DNA of 64,000 nucleotides, taken from contig CAXPDR010000019.1 in assembly GCA_964215955.1 (NCBI GenBank), forward strand, positions 49,330 through 113,329. Reading direction: 5' to 3'. The notes beneath the pieces were generated by a model. It searched no databases. It was given only the letters and a program-made list of their open reading frames with translations, and had not been told where the DNA came from. This DNA is from GCA-2706205 sp964215955 (GTDB taxonomy: Bacteria; Bdellovibrionota; Bacteriovoracia; Bacteriovoracales; Bacteriovoracaceae). The translations under genes and the position numbers were made by a program. This document shows, piece after piece, positions 49,990 through 59,487 of this stretch. Each line of letters opens with the position of its first letter. Within the stretch, counting starts at the first letter, position 1.

Positions 49990-51522
49990 ATGAAAAAGAG
50001 TAATAATATTTTAGAAGTAAGAAGTGCTGAAATTGCGGATATAAATGATATTATAGCCATCGTATCAAAGGTATACGGTGAGAATGATACTTACAAAAGA
50101 GAAATGGTTAGGGGCCATCTTACAAACTATCAAAAAGGCTGTTTTGTAGCAGAGCTAAATGGCAAAATTGTTGCTTACTCAGCCTCTATACTAGTAGATG
50201 AAGATATTGCCCTATCAGCTCATACTTGGAATGAAATTACAGGGGGTGGCTACGGGACAACTCATAATCCTCATGGGGACTTTCTTTATGGATATGAAAC
50301 TTGTGTAGATCCAGATATTAGAGGTTTTAGAATTGGTCAGAGAATTTATATTGCAAGGATGAACTTGGTTAAGTTTGAAAACTTAAAAGGTATTGTTTTT
50401 GGTGGAAGAATTCCTGGTTATAGTAAACGTGCAAAAAAAGTCAAAAATGTAGAAGAGTATATTGAGAAAGTTAAAGAAAAGAAATTTAAGGACTCTGTCT
50501 TAGGCTTTCATTTAAGAAGAAACTTCGAAGTTATTGGAGTTTTAAAAAACTACCTACCTACAGATAAAGAGAGCAAAGGGTATGCAGTACATTTAAAGTG
50601 GGAAAATCCTGAATATCTTTCAATTGATAAAACTGAACATAAACCTATTAGGGCGAGTCATGTAAGAGTTGTTAGTGTTCAATATCAACAAAGAAAGGTT
50701 TCGAGCTTTGATGAATTTGCGGAAATTGTAGAGTATTATGTTGATGTTGCTGGTGACTACAGGGCCGACTTTTTACTCTTTCCTGAGCTTTTTACGATGC
50801 AACTTTTATCTATAAAAAATGAAGAAATTCCACCAGATGTTGCGATTGAGCATATGACTAAATATACAGAGCAAATTAAAGAGCTTTTTAATGGCCTGGC
50901 CATAAAGTACAACGTTAATATTATTGCTGGGTCCCATCCAACAAAAGTAGGTGAGAGGGTTCAAAATATCTCTTATATCTGTCTTAGAGATGGAAGAATT
51001 CATGAACAAGCAAAAATTCATCCCACACCAGATGAAAAGTATTGGTGGAAAATTGAAGGGGGTGATGAAGTTAAGGTCATTGATACAGACTGTGGTCCCA
51101 TTGGTGTCCTCATCTGCTATGACAGTGAGTTTCCAGAGTTAACAAGACACCTCGTTAATCAAGGAATGCAATTTTTATTCGTTCCATTTCTCACGGATAA
51201 TAGGCAAGCTTATTGCCGAGTTAAATTTTGCTGTCAAGCAAGAGCTATTGAAAATCAAATTTATGTCACCATGGCCGGTAATGTTGGAAATCTCCCTCGA
51301 GTAAGTAATCTGGATATCCAATATGCTCAAAGCTGTATTCTCACACCTTGTGATTTTCCTTTTGCAAGAGATGGAATTGCTGCAGATACAACACCAAATG
51401 TAGAGATGGTTGCTATTGCAGATTTGCGAATAGATACATTATTAGAAGCAAGGGCACATGGAGCAGTAAGAAATCTTAAAGATAGAAGACATGATTTATA
51501 TTCTGTAACTTGGAAAAAATAG
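49990..51522 (+). CDS. GNAT acetyltransferase-nitrilase-type amidohydrolase fusion
   Basis: 510 residues, AAGGAG site. About 1-200 is a GNAT domain (VRSAEIADINDIIAIV, FLYGYETCVDPDIRGFRIGQRIY acetyl-CoA loop). About 225-500 is a carbon-nitrogen hydrolase with the E-K-C set: LFPELFTMQ (E), KIHPTPDE (K), GVLICYDSEFPE (C). This fusion is a known family of bifunctional enzymes. The hydrolase cuts amides, the GNAT may acetylate the product; neither substrate is known. Confidence 0.9.
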   Translation: MKKSNNILEVRSAEIADINDIIAIVSKVYGENDTYKREMVRGHLTNYQKGCFVAELNGKIVAYSASILVDEDIALSAHTWNEITGGGYGTTHNPHGDFLYGYETCVDPDIRGFRIGQRIYIARMNLVKFENLKGIVFGGRIPGYSKRAKKVKNVEEYIEKVKEKKFKDSVLGFHLRRNFEVIGVLKNYLPTDKESKGYAVHLKWENPEYLSIDKTEHKPIRASHVRVVSVQYQQRKVSSFDEFAEIVEYYVDVAGDYRADFLLFPELFTMQLLSIKNEEIPPDVAIEHMTKYTEQIKELFNGLAIKYNVNIIAGSHPTKVGERVQNISYICLRDGRIHEQAKIHPTPDEKYWWKIEGGDEVKVIDTDCGPIGVLICYDSEFPELTRHLVNQGMQFLFVPFLTDNRQAYCRVKFCCQARAIENQIYVTMAGNVGNLPRVSNLDIQYAQSCILTPCDFPFARDGIAADTTPNVEMVAIADLRIDTLLEARAHGAVRNLKDRRHDLYSVTWKK

Positions 51523-51532
51523 ATTTTGTTTC

Positions 51533-52282
51533 TTATCGAATCTTTTTAAGTATAGAGCGATAACATTTGTCTCTAGAAAACTGTAAAAGATTTTGAATTT
51601 CGGATCTGTGAACTGGATAAATTCTAACTTTTGGCTTTTTGGTCTCTACGATTTTTTCTAAAAGTTTCGAAAGAGTATTTATACTTGTATCAAAAAGTTT
51701 ATTATCCGTTGCTGTACATGAAGAAGAAGGGACGTGAATAAATCCATAGGCGATGTCTGGTAGTTGACTCATATTGAATAGGGTTTCATTACAGACAAAT
51801 GTTCCAGCAGACTTAGAAAAATTGATATTATTTCTAGCCTCACGCTCTAGGTCACAATAAGCCTCATTCCAATTAAACATTCGAGTGTGATAAGTAGACA
51901 TTTCAGGATTAATGATCTCTTCTGAATAAACGAGACCATCATTATCTGGAGTGTAATTATCCATAAGGTTTTTCGCTCTAGTTTCTAGACGTGGTTTTTC
52001 ACAACCAGCTTCTCCAAGAGAGAGAACTATTTTTGCTCTATTACTCATTGAATTTAAGCAATCCTTAAGAGTTTCTGTCGCTTTATGAAACTTAGTAGGA
52101 AGCTCACAAAATTCAATTTCCTTTGTGGGATACTTGGCCTTAAGCTGTGTAACGAGTTTTTTGGCCATTATTCTAGAGTTATTTTCATTTGCACTCCCAA
52201 ATGGATCAAAACCTGAGATGAGAAGTGAATCTATCCCAAATGCTGATTTTGATAAGAATATAAGTAAAAATAAGAGTTTCAT
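51533..52282 (-). CDS. Exported pyroglutamyl-peptidase I-like protein (C15)
   Basis: 249 residues. Signal peptide about 1-16 (KLLFLLIFLSKSAFG). C15 hallmarks follow: LLISGFDPFG start, LSLGE91AG with ETRAKN, SAGTFVC164NETLFN (catalytic Cys), and FIH183VP (catalytic His). Family enzymes remove N-terminal pyroglutamate and are normally cytoplasmic, so an exported version is unusual. There are also extra cysteines (FCELP, DCLN, YCDLE, SSCTAT, KCYRS) that could form disulfides. Own leader, minus strand. Confidence 0.8.
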   Translation of the reverse strand: MKLLFLLIFLSKSAFGIDSLLISGFDPFGSANENNSRIMAKKLVTQLKAKYPTKEIEFCELPTKFHKATETLKDCLNSMSNRAKIVLSLGEAGCEKPRLETRAKNLMDNYTPDNDGLVYSEEIINPEMSTYHTRMFNWNEAYCDLEREARNNINFSKSAGTFVCNETLFNMSQLPDIAYGFIHVPSSSCTATDNKLFDTSINTLSKLLEKIVETKKPKVRIYPVHRSEIQNLLQFSRDKCYRSILKKIR

Positions 52283-52425
52283 GGCGCCTTTTTAACAGAT
52301 AGTTTTAAACTTTGCAATGCGATGTGTTATTTTTTCACGAATTTCTTACAAATTCCATCAAAAGGCTTCAATTGTGCATGGTTAAGCTCTTCTATGATAT
52401 TCTTAGATATAAATAAGGATGTTTT

Positions 52426-53064
52426 ATGAAAGCTTTAATTATGATGATTAGTCTTTTCAGCCTAGATCTTATGGCCAATGATATTTGTGAATTTAAGAGT
52501 CTAAAGTTTGAAAGTTTACAAGTTCAAACCGGAAAGTTAGGGGTAGATAATTGCTTTATCAAATTATCTGGTCATGAAGAAAATGGAGCAATGAGAAGCC
52601 ACTTATTTACTCAAAAAGGTTTATATCAAATTTTTAATTCCTTTCACCTCTACTATGATGGCGTCAAAGAGTTTTGGTTTGATGGCTTTGAGAAATTAAA
52701 GTTTTATAAAATAGGTTCTCAAAAGCTTAATGTGCAATTAAAACCTGGTTTATCTTTCGTTTTTGATTCCTCCACAGCTTTGATCCATGAATCAAATGGA
52801 CTTAATCTCAAAGAAGATATTTTTATTCATCCTCATAATGATGGGGGAGTAAATATCATGAATTCAGACTTTGATTATATTGAATTTAAATTTAGCGAAA
52901 ATAGATCGCCAAGGAGTTTGAAAGATGGGGAGTTTGTATTTAATAAAAGAGTTAAGAGCTGCCACTTTTCTAACAAAACTTATATAAACTATAAAGATTC
53001 CAATTTATCTTGGAAATACTCTATCAACAACCTATTTGGAGTATTAAGAAATCAATGTCTCTAG
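52426..53064 (+). CDS. Exported protein of unknown function
   Basis: 212 residues. Signal peptide about 1-18 (ALIMMISLFSLDLMAN). Mature part beta-rich, with cysteines at DICEFKS, DNCFIK, KSCHFS and NQCL (four; two disulfides possible). Many Phe and Tyr in alternating pattern (LYYDGVKEFWFDGFEKLKFY). Similar in build to the other orphan secreted proteins of this window, but I see no close match. No operon partner. Confidence 0.6.
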   Translation: MKALIMMISLFSLDLMANDICEFKSLKFESLQVQTGKLGVDNCFIKLSGHEENGAMRSHLFTQKGLYQIFNSFHLYYDGVKEFWFDGFEKLKFYKIGSQKLNVQLKPGLSFVFDSSTALIHESNGLNLKEDIFIHPHNDGGVNIMNSDFDYIEFKFSENRSPRSLKDGEFVFNKRVKSCHFSNKTYINYKDSNLSWKYSINNLFGVLRNQCL

Positions 53065-53125
53065 GTTTAAAGTTTGTACTCATTAATCTTATTGTCCCCG
53101 ATAAAGCAGCTTAAAAGGTTTAAAC

Positions 53126-54517
53126 TTGTTAGAAAGAATTAAACTTGTACTTCCTCTTATTCTTGGATTAATTTTATGGCTGATCCCATCTCCTGAAGGG
53201 CTAGACCCAAGAGGTTGGAAACTTTTTGCCATTTTTATTAGCACAATATTCTCTGTTATTATTAACGCCTTTCCCATTATTACTGCTTCAATATTTGCAT
53301 TAGCTATATCAATTTTGACAGGAGTTCTTTCTCCAAGTGAAGCCTACTCCGGATTTTCAAAAGGTTTTATATTACTTATTGTTGTCGCCTTTCTAGTGGC
53401 CAGGGGGGTGGTTAAATCTGGACTTGGAAAACGAATTGCCTTTCTTATAATCAAAAAGTTTGGAAAGTCTACATTAGGCTTAGCTTATTCAATGACAGCA
53501 ACAGATATGTTAATTGCTCCGGCATTTCCTAGCAATACTGCCAGATCAGGTGTTTTATTTCCTATTATTCAATCTCTGGCCCAGGATAGTGGATCAAAGG
53601 TAAGCGATGGGACGCGAAGTAAAATAGGTAGCTTTCTTATGATGAATGCTATTTTAGGACTCAGTTTATCTTCAACTCTTTGGTTAACAGCAATGGCCGC
53701 AAATCCTACGGGAGTTGTAATGGCAAAAGAGTATGGAATTAATATAAGTTTCTTTGATTGGTTTTTAGCTGCTAGCGTTCCTACTTTTTGTGCCTATATT
53801 ATTGTTCCCTTTATTTTATATAAAATTTTTCCACCTGAAATAAAGTACACTCCAAATGCGCCAAAAATAGCCGAAGCTGCTTTGAATAAAATGGGTCCAG
53901 TCAGTCGAAATGAATGGATTATGGGGATAACTTTCATTGTTATGGTTGTTTTGTGGTCAATATCTAGTACTTTTAATATTGATAAAACCGCCATCGCTTT
54001 TCTCGGTTTAACCGTTCTTATGGTAAGTAAAATTTTTACCATTGAAGACTTTAAAGGTGAAGGGAGTGCCCTTTCTACTTTTATTTGGTTTGCTATTTTA
54101 TATACACTTAGTAGTTTTTTAAATAAGTACGGATTTATGAATTTTATAGGTGAGGGTTTAGCCAGCTATGTAACAGCCTTTAGTTGGCCTATGGTTTATA
54201 TGTTCCTCATCTCGCTTTATGTTTTAATTCACTATTTCTTTGTAAGTCAAACAGCGCAAATGTTGGCCTTATATGGTGTATTTTTAGGTGTTGGTATTCA
54301 AGCAAATGTTCCGCCTAAATTACTCGCCTTAATGTTGTTATTCGCTACTAATTTTAATTCAGCAATCACGCCCCAAGGTTCTAGTGCCAATGTTTTATTT
54401 GCCGGTAGTGGTTATTTAACCAGTCAGGAGATTTACAAATTTGGAGGAATTGCGACATTATTATTTACATTAATTTATCTCACACTAGGAACTGCTTGGA
54501 TAATTCTCATATCTTAA
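53126..54517 (+). CDS. Anion/Na+ symporter of the DASS (SLC13) family
   Basis: 463 residues, TTG start with AAAGG 8 bases upstream. Around 12 helices with the two SNT-type motifs: APAFPSNTARSGVLFPI (first) and NSAITPQGSSANVLFAGSGY (second, SSAN). Transports dicarboxylates such as malate, oxoglutarate, succinate or sulphate. No neighbours in the same pathway. A two-gene gap region follows with bacterioferritin. Confidence 0.9.
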   Translation: MLERIKLVLPLILGLILWLIPSPEGLDPRGWKLFAIFISTIFSVIINAFPIITASIFALAISILTGVLSPSEAYSGFSKGFILLIVVAFLVARGVVKSGLGKRIAFLIIKKFGKSTLGLAYSMTATDMLIAPAFPSNTARSGVLFPIIQSLAQDSGSKVSDGTRSKIGSFLMMNAILGLSLSSTLWLTAMAANPTGVVMAKEYGINISFFDWFLAASVPTFCAYIIVPFILYKIFPPEIKYTPNAPKIAEAALNKMGPVSRNEWIMGITFIVMVVLWSISSTFNIDKTAIAFLGLTVLMVSKIFTIEDFKGEGSALSTFIWFAILYTLSSFLNKYGFMNFIGEGLASYVTAFSWPMVYMFLISLYVLIHYFFVSQTAQMLALYGVFLGVGIQANVPPKLLALMLLFATNFNSAITPQGSSANVLFAGSGYLTSQEIYKFGGIATLLFTLIYLTLGTAWIILIS

Positions 54518-54619
54518 TATTGTCCTGTGCAACAAGTCATATTCAGATTGCCTAAGCTTTAATTATGAAAATACCAAGATCTTTGTTATACTTTGTAAAA
54601 AATTATTCAAGGAATTAAA

Positions 54620-55087
54620 ATGAAGGGATCTCAAAAAGTAATTGATGGTTTAAATAAGTTATTAACTAAAGAACTAACCTCTGTAGATTTATATTTACTA
54701 CATTCTCGTATATTTGAAGATTGGGGACTTATGAAGCTTTATGATCGTATTAACGGTGAAAAAGACCATGAAGGACTTCATGCAGATATGGTGCTTAAAA
54801 GAATTATTTTCCTGGAAGGTGAGCCAGATGTTCTTGCAAGAGATGGCTTTAAAGTGACTTTAAATGTTAAGGCCATGTTGGAACAATGCCTTGACTATGA
54901 AACCGAAAATCAAGCAATGCTTAAAGACCTAATTAAACTTTGTGAAACAGAGCAGGATTATGAAACTAGGAATATGCTGTCTACTCTTTTAAAGGATACT
55001 GAAGAGGATCATATTAAGTGGATTGAAACTCAACTTAATCTTATTAATCTTGTTGGTGAACAAAACTACCTCCAATCTCAACAATAA
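54620..55087 (+). CDS. bfr: Bacterioferritin without the haem-binding methionine
   Basis: 155 residues starting MKGSQKVIDGLNKLLTKEL, the Bfr opening, with numbering equal to E. coli Bfr over the first ~100 residues. Ferroxidase ligands E18, E51, H54, E94, E128 and H131 are all present. Haem ligand Met52 is replaced: E51-G52-L53-H54. So it should oxidise and store iron but may not bind the inter-subunit haem. Ends NYLQSQQ as in Bfr. AAGGAATT ribosome site. No Bfd gene adjacent. Confidence 0.9.
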   Translation: MKGSQKVIDGLNKLLTKELTSVDLYLLHSRIFEDWGLMKLYDRINGEKDHEGLHADMVLKRIIFLEGEPDVLARDGFKVTLNVKAMLEQCLDYETENQAMLKDLIKLCETEQDYETRNMLSTLLKDTEEDHIKWIETQLNLINLVGEQNYLQSQQ

Positions 55088-55106
55088 AATATCAAATTAA
55101 ATTTTT

Positions 55107-57068
55107 ATGTTAGTGAATAGGATTAATTTTTATTTAATTTTACTTCTATTCACAACTTCAGCTTTTGCGGGAAAGGTAACTAGCCTAAAAGGAATAGTCA
55201 CTCTTCATAAACTAACTGATAAGACATTCACACCGATCCAAATTGGATCAGTTATTAATTATGGGGATGTCATTGAAACTAAGGCTAAATCGTTTGTCAA
55301 AATCAAATTTCCAGATAAATCCTCATACATTTTAGGTCCCAATAGTAAACTCTCAATTACCAAACAAACTCCAGACTCACCCAAAATCCTAAATTTATTA
55401 GAAGGCAGAATTAAAGGCCTTGTAATGAAGGGGCAGAGTAAACCGTCTGGCTATCATCATAAAGTTTTTGTTAAAACTCGTTCTGCGATTTTAGGTGTCA
55501 GAGGTACTGAATTTGTTACTAGTTATAATGGGAAAAATCATATAACTTCAAATATTACCCTCAAAGGAGAGGTTGACCTATATAAGACTTCTGATGAATT
55601 AATTTTTGAATCAATACGTGAAGAATTAGACTTAACTGAAAATGAGTCAACTGAAGTTAATCCTAAAAGTTTGAAAGAAAAAATTGAAGGTACGAAAGTT
55701 AAGGCCATAAAAAAGGGTTATTTTTCATCGGCACTCCTCAATGAGGAAGAAGCAAAGGTTCCATTAAGAATATCTCCTAAACAGATCATTGCCCTTAAAG
55801 AGACAAACTTTCTTACTAAAACTAAAAGTCATAAAATGAGTGTGTCAGATCTTTATGCAACTTATGAAGACAAAACTTTTGATAAAAAAACGATTCGCCA
55901 TGGTAGAGATGGCGGTCTTGTAGATTTAAAAACCGGAATTTATATTTCACCACCAGAAAATGCCCTTTTTGATGATAAAAATAAAATCTACATTATTCCG
56001 GAAGAATTGGGGAAAGTTGATCCAAAAACGGGAGATTATAATCCACCAAGAGGACTTTTATTAGATCCAACTGAAGGATTTATTTTAGATCCCCATTATT
56101 ATGGTGATAGGAATATTAAGGAAAATCTCCAGTCTCTCATGGCGATGACGGGGAGAATTAATGAACGTTTAAATAAAGCAGTAAAAGTTTTCAAACATAT
56201 CACAAGAAGTGACTTATATGTATATACGGATTATAAATATACAACCAATGTTACAGAAAACTATTTCGGAGAAACAAGAAATATAACAGGAGAACCTTCG
56301 GGACTATTAGATGCGAAAGGATTTTTTGGTTTTCAGTTATTTCATAATAAGGATCTTCTTATCTATCCAAAAGGTTCTTTAAAGTCTAAGTTTTATCAAC
56401 AAGAAGATACTATTGTTCGTAAGGAAAATTCCGGTGAAGCGATGGCAGGTATCGAAATACATCGTAAATTTAAAATGTTTGGTAGAAAATCTAGATTAAT
56501 ATTTGATTCGGAATATAAAAAATATTACAAAAATAGAAAGCAGAATAATTCCTTACAAGTTTATCATGATACAACAACGTTTGGTATAAAAGAGATTCTT
56601 AGTTTTAATAAAAAAAATCATGCTCGAGTCTTTTATAAATATGGTTATTTTCAGGGATTTGAAGAAGAAAATTTTGGAGAGTTGCATCAAGCCTCTATAT
56701 CCCATAGGTACGTATTAGGTGAGACTTATGATGTTATATTTGGGTTGGGGTTTTCTGCAAGATTTGATAATCAAGATGATCAAAAATATTGGATTACAAA
56801 ATCCTTTTTTAAGGGAATTAAAAAAGACATTTTTTACAGAACCGATGTGAGTCTAAGTTTTAGTCATGAATTTCATAAATCGAAAAATGAATTTCCTTTT
56901 GAGTCTGCAATTTACACCAATTCTGAGATAAGTTTTCATAGAAGGCTTGGAGACTTTTGGAAACTAAATGGTAAATATTCCTATGAAGTTCAAAATGCTT
57001 ATAAGGAGTATGAAAAACGATCTTTTAACGGGCAGTCATTTGGAATTGGACTTACTATGTATTATTAA
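55107..57068 (+). CDS. FecR-domain protein with C-terminal outer-membrane beta-barrel
   Basis: 653 residues. Signal peptide ~1-21. About 30-150 is a FecR-type domain (IGSVINYGDVIETKAKSFVKIKFPDKSSYILGPNSKLSI, KTRSAILGVRGTEFVTSYN: the VRGTEF signature). About 265-350 holds a repeated DxKTGxYxxPPxxLxxDxxxG-type motif (LKTGIYISPPENALFDDKNKIY and PKTGDYNPPRGLLLDPTEGF). About 400-653 is beta-rich with alternating aromatics and ends GIGLTMYY, an outer-membrane C-terminus. FecR domains often sense or anchor; the fusion with a barrel is notable. It overlaps the next gene tail-to-tail. Confidence 0.7.
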   Translation: MLVNRINFYLILLLFTTSAFAGKVTSLKGIVTLHKLTDKTFTPIQIGSVINYGDVIETKAKSFVKIKFPDKSSYILGPNSKLSITKQTPDSPKILNLLEGRIKGLVMKGQSKPSGYHHKVFVKTRSAILGVRGTEFVTSYNGKNHITSNITLKGEVDLYKTSDELIFESIREELDLTENESTEVNPKSLKEKIEGTKVKAIKKGYFSSALLNEEEAKVPLRISPKQIIALKETNFLTKTKSHKMSVSDLYATYEDKTFDKKTIRHGRDGGLVDLKTGIYISPPENALFDDKNKIYIIPEELGKVDPKTGDYNPPRGLLLDPTEGFILDPHYYGDRNIKENLQSLMAMTGRINERLNKAVKVFKHITRSDLYVYTDYKYTTNVTENYFGETRNITGEPSGLLDAKGFFGFQLFHNKDLLIYPKGSLKSKFYQQEDTIVRKENSGEAMAGIEIHRKFKMFGRKSRLIFDSEYKKYYKNRKQNNSLQVYHDTTTFGIKEILSFNKKNHARVFYKYGYFQGFEEENFGELHQASISHRYVLGETYDVIFGLGFSARFDNQDDQKYWITKSFFKGIKKDIFYRTDVSLSFSHEFHKSKNEFPFESAIYTNSEISFHRRLGDFWKLNGKYSYEVQNAYKEYEKRSFNGQSFGIGLTMYY

Positions 57069-58335
57069 GGTCTGAACCAAACTCTATAACCAAATCAGTT
57101 TTATTTTTTTGGTTTTTGATCCATTTTATTGAATGGTTAAATGACATAAACTCTCTGGGACCAAGTTTTTTAAATTTTAAATGTTCAGTCTTCAGATCTT
57201 TTATTGTTCTGATTAGCGCCTTACTCTGAAAACTTGCATAAGACCTATCTTTTTGAATGATTGTATAATCATATTTGTTATCAATTTGAGATTTGGATCT
57301 AATAAAGTAATTTTTATCTAATGTGCATAGATCTTTTAAAGCATTTAATAGCTTAAGGTTATGTTCCAAATAATTAGATTTCTGAAGATTTTTATCTTGG
57401 AAGATTAATTTGGGCTTTTCTATTTTATTTAAAATTTTTTTGATGATTTCTTTGGCTTCAATCTTAGTTTTCGTATAAATTAAAGCTTTTTTATGAGGGT
57501 GAGTTTGTCCTACCCTTAAAAAAAATCGTTTTTGTTTATCTATGACTTTATATACGCAATATGGGTATATCGTTTTATTTAATTTACTTTCAAGTAAACC
57601 TGCCTGAACTAATGATCTTGTTTTTAGAATATCAATTCTTGTATTTTTAACTAATCGGGACTTGTTTTTTGGACAAATCAGTAGGAGTTCTTCTAATCTT
57701 TTTTTGATATTATCTGTTTTATATACTTCTTTATTCTGACCATCTTTTATAATTATAACACCTGGGTAGGGAGAAGAATTAATTATAAGTTTTTTGTGCT
57801 TAGGTAAGTATGTGTTTAATTCTTGTTTTTTGTGAGAAAACTTTTTAAGGATAGTATGAATTTGGTAAAGCGAATTTACATCATCCATGGCCCTGTGATT
57901 GTTATGATGTTTAACTCCAAATAATTGACACAAACTCGCTAAAGAATAAGAATTTAAACCAGGTATAATAGATTTTGATAATTCCAAAGTGCATTGTTTC
58001 TTATTTGAAAAATTCATTCCAAGGGAGAAGAACTCTTTCTTTAGTAGGTCATAATCAAATGCTGCTTTATGGGCAATTATTATTGCATCTTCAATTTTTT
58101 CAAAAACTCTTTGGGAAATTTTATGGAAGGGAGGCGCATTTTTCACCATATTTTGAGTAATTCCAGTTAATTGAGTTATTTCTGGTTGAACTGGGGTGTC
58201 AGGCCTTACAAAAGAGTGAAAAAAGTCGAGATCATTTCCAGCTTCATCTTTTATAATGATGGCCAACTCAATTATTTCAGCATCTAGCCAATTTGTGTGA
58301 TTTGCCTCGATATCTAAATAAGCATAGCGGTTCAT
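57055..58335 (-). CDS. DEDDh 3'-5' exonuclease fused to a decayed UvrC-like (GIY-YIG) domain
   Basis: 426 residues. About 1-170 is a DnaQ-like exonuclease: YLDIEANHTN (D, E), HKAAFDYDLL and HRAMDDVNSL (H, D). About 190-290 then looks like UvrC/Cho GIY-YIG: YPGVIIIKDGQNKEVYKTDNIKKRLEE where GIY-YVGK has become GVI-YKT, so catalytic tyrosines are gone while KKRL and the later GLLESKLNK Glu remain. The far C-terminal ~130 residues are basic. Known DnaQ-GIY-YIG fusions act in repair; here only the exonuclease looks active. Overlaps the FecR gene by 14 bases. Confidence 0.75.
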   Translation of the reverse strand: MNRYAYLDIEANHTNWLDAEIIELAIIIKDEAGNDLDFFHSFVRPDTPVQPEITQLTGITQNMVKNAPPFHKISQRVFEKIEDAIIIAHKAAFDYDLLKKEFFSLGMNFSNKKQCTLELSKSIIPGLNSYSLASLCQLFGVKHHNNHRAMDDVNSLYQIHTILKKFSHKKQELNTYLPKHKKLIINSSPYPGVIIIKDGQNKEVYKTDNIKKRLEELLLICPKNKSRLVKNTRIDILKTRSLVQAGLLESKLNKTIYPYCVYKVIDKQKRFFLRVGQTHPHKKALIYTKTKIEAKEIIKKILNKIEKPKLIFQDKNLQKSNYLEHNLKLLNALKDLCTLDKNYFIRSKSQIDNKYDYTIIQKDRSYASFQSKALIRTIKDLKTEHLKFKKLGPREFMSFNHSIKWIKNQKNKTDLVIEFGSDLNNT

Positions 58336-58482
58336 TGTAAAATTTTCCCGAATTCAGTAAAGATCTGTCAATGAAAACAAAGATAATGCTATGAAATATC
58401 AATAGGTTTCCAATAAATGTCATAGTTTGTCAGTGTTCTTCTTAGAAAATTTAGATTATGGTGTTGGATACGAGGTGAAAAT

Positions 58483-59487
58483 ATGAAAAAGAAAATACTA
58501 ACTTTGTCGTTGTTAATGATTCCACTTTTTGTAACTTTAGCTGATGAGCACTCTCACTCTCATGATCATCTGTGGTCGGAGGATAAAGCAGCTTTTAAAT
58601 ATACTGAAAATGCACTTAAAATAAAAAGCAACAGGGTCATGCCATTGAATTCAACTTTAATTAGTGTTGATGATGCTTATTTTTCTCAAAAACTAAAAGA
58701 GTTTTCAGGAGCAGCACCCATTCTACTAAATGGTAATGAAGTTATAATTAGTGAACGTGGAAGTAAGAAAGGACTTGATAATGCTCTACTTTTTCTAGAG
58801 GCTGAGTATGATCTTCATGGTTTTAATGTTTCTTATCACGATTTTGGCGGTTGGTTTTCTAAGGGGAAGAACTTTGTGGCCACTAAGAAAGGACAAGATC
58901 CTTCTAAAATTATCATAATTTCATCTCATATTGATTCTGTTGGAAATGCAGGAGCCAACGACAATGGAACGGGGACTATAGGAACTTTAGCTATTGCAAA
59001 GGCTTTGGCTCCTTATAACTTTAAATATGAACTTAGAATTTTAGGTTTTGATAAAGAAGAAAAGGGATTAGTAGGATCCAGAGAATATGTTAAATCATTA
59101 TCTGCGGAAGAAAAATCTAAGATCCATGCTGTCATTAATTTTGAAATGATGGGAACCAATTCAAGAAAAGATGGAAAGTTTCATATTATCGATTGTGATA
59201 GGACAGAGTCGGTATTTATTTCTAGAATGATGGAAGGAATAATCAATTTTCATAAACTAGGAATTAGTAAAGTTCCTGGTTGTACAGACCGTTCCGATCA
59301 TGCTTCTTTTTGGAAAGCAAATATTCCAGCAATAGTTATTTCTGAAAACTTCTTTGGTGGAGATTCTGATAAGTGTTATCATAAAAAATGTGATAAATTT
59401 GATTCAAGACTTGATTTTGAATATATGCAAAAAATAACTACGGCCGTAGCATCTACAGCTTATGAATTATTAGAGGTTATTAAATAG
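58483..59487 (+). CDS. Exported M28 aminopeptidase-like metalloprotease
   Basis: 334 residues with a signal peptide about 1-20, then a His-rich DEHSHSHDHLW mature N-terminus. M28 zinc ligands and base: SSH149-I-D151, NDNGTG with D160, KEE192/193KG and a late SDHASFW His, plus the aspartate in IIDCDRTE. Two zinc ions cleave N-terminal residues. It may feed on proteins outside the cell. The tail overlaps the PBP4 gene (opposite strand) by 8 bases. Confidence 0.85.
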   Translation: MKKKILTLSLLMIPLFVTLADEHSHSHDHLWSEDKAAFKYTENALKIKSNRVMPLNSTLISVDDAYFSQKLKEFSGAAPILLNGNEVIISERGSKKGLDNALLFLEAEYDLHGFNVSYHDFGGWFSKGKNFVATKKGQDPSKIIIISSHIDSVGNAGANDNGTGTIGTLAIAKALAPYNFKYELRILGFDKEEKGLVGSREYVKSLSAEEKSKIHAVINFEMMGTNSRKDGKFHIIDCDRTESVFISRMMEGIINFHKLGISKVPGCTDRSDHASFWKANIPAIVISENFFGGDSDKCYHKKCDKFDSRLDFEYMQKITTAVASTAYELLEVIK

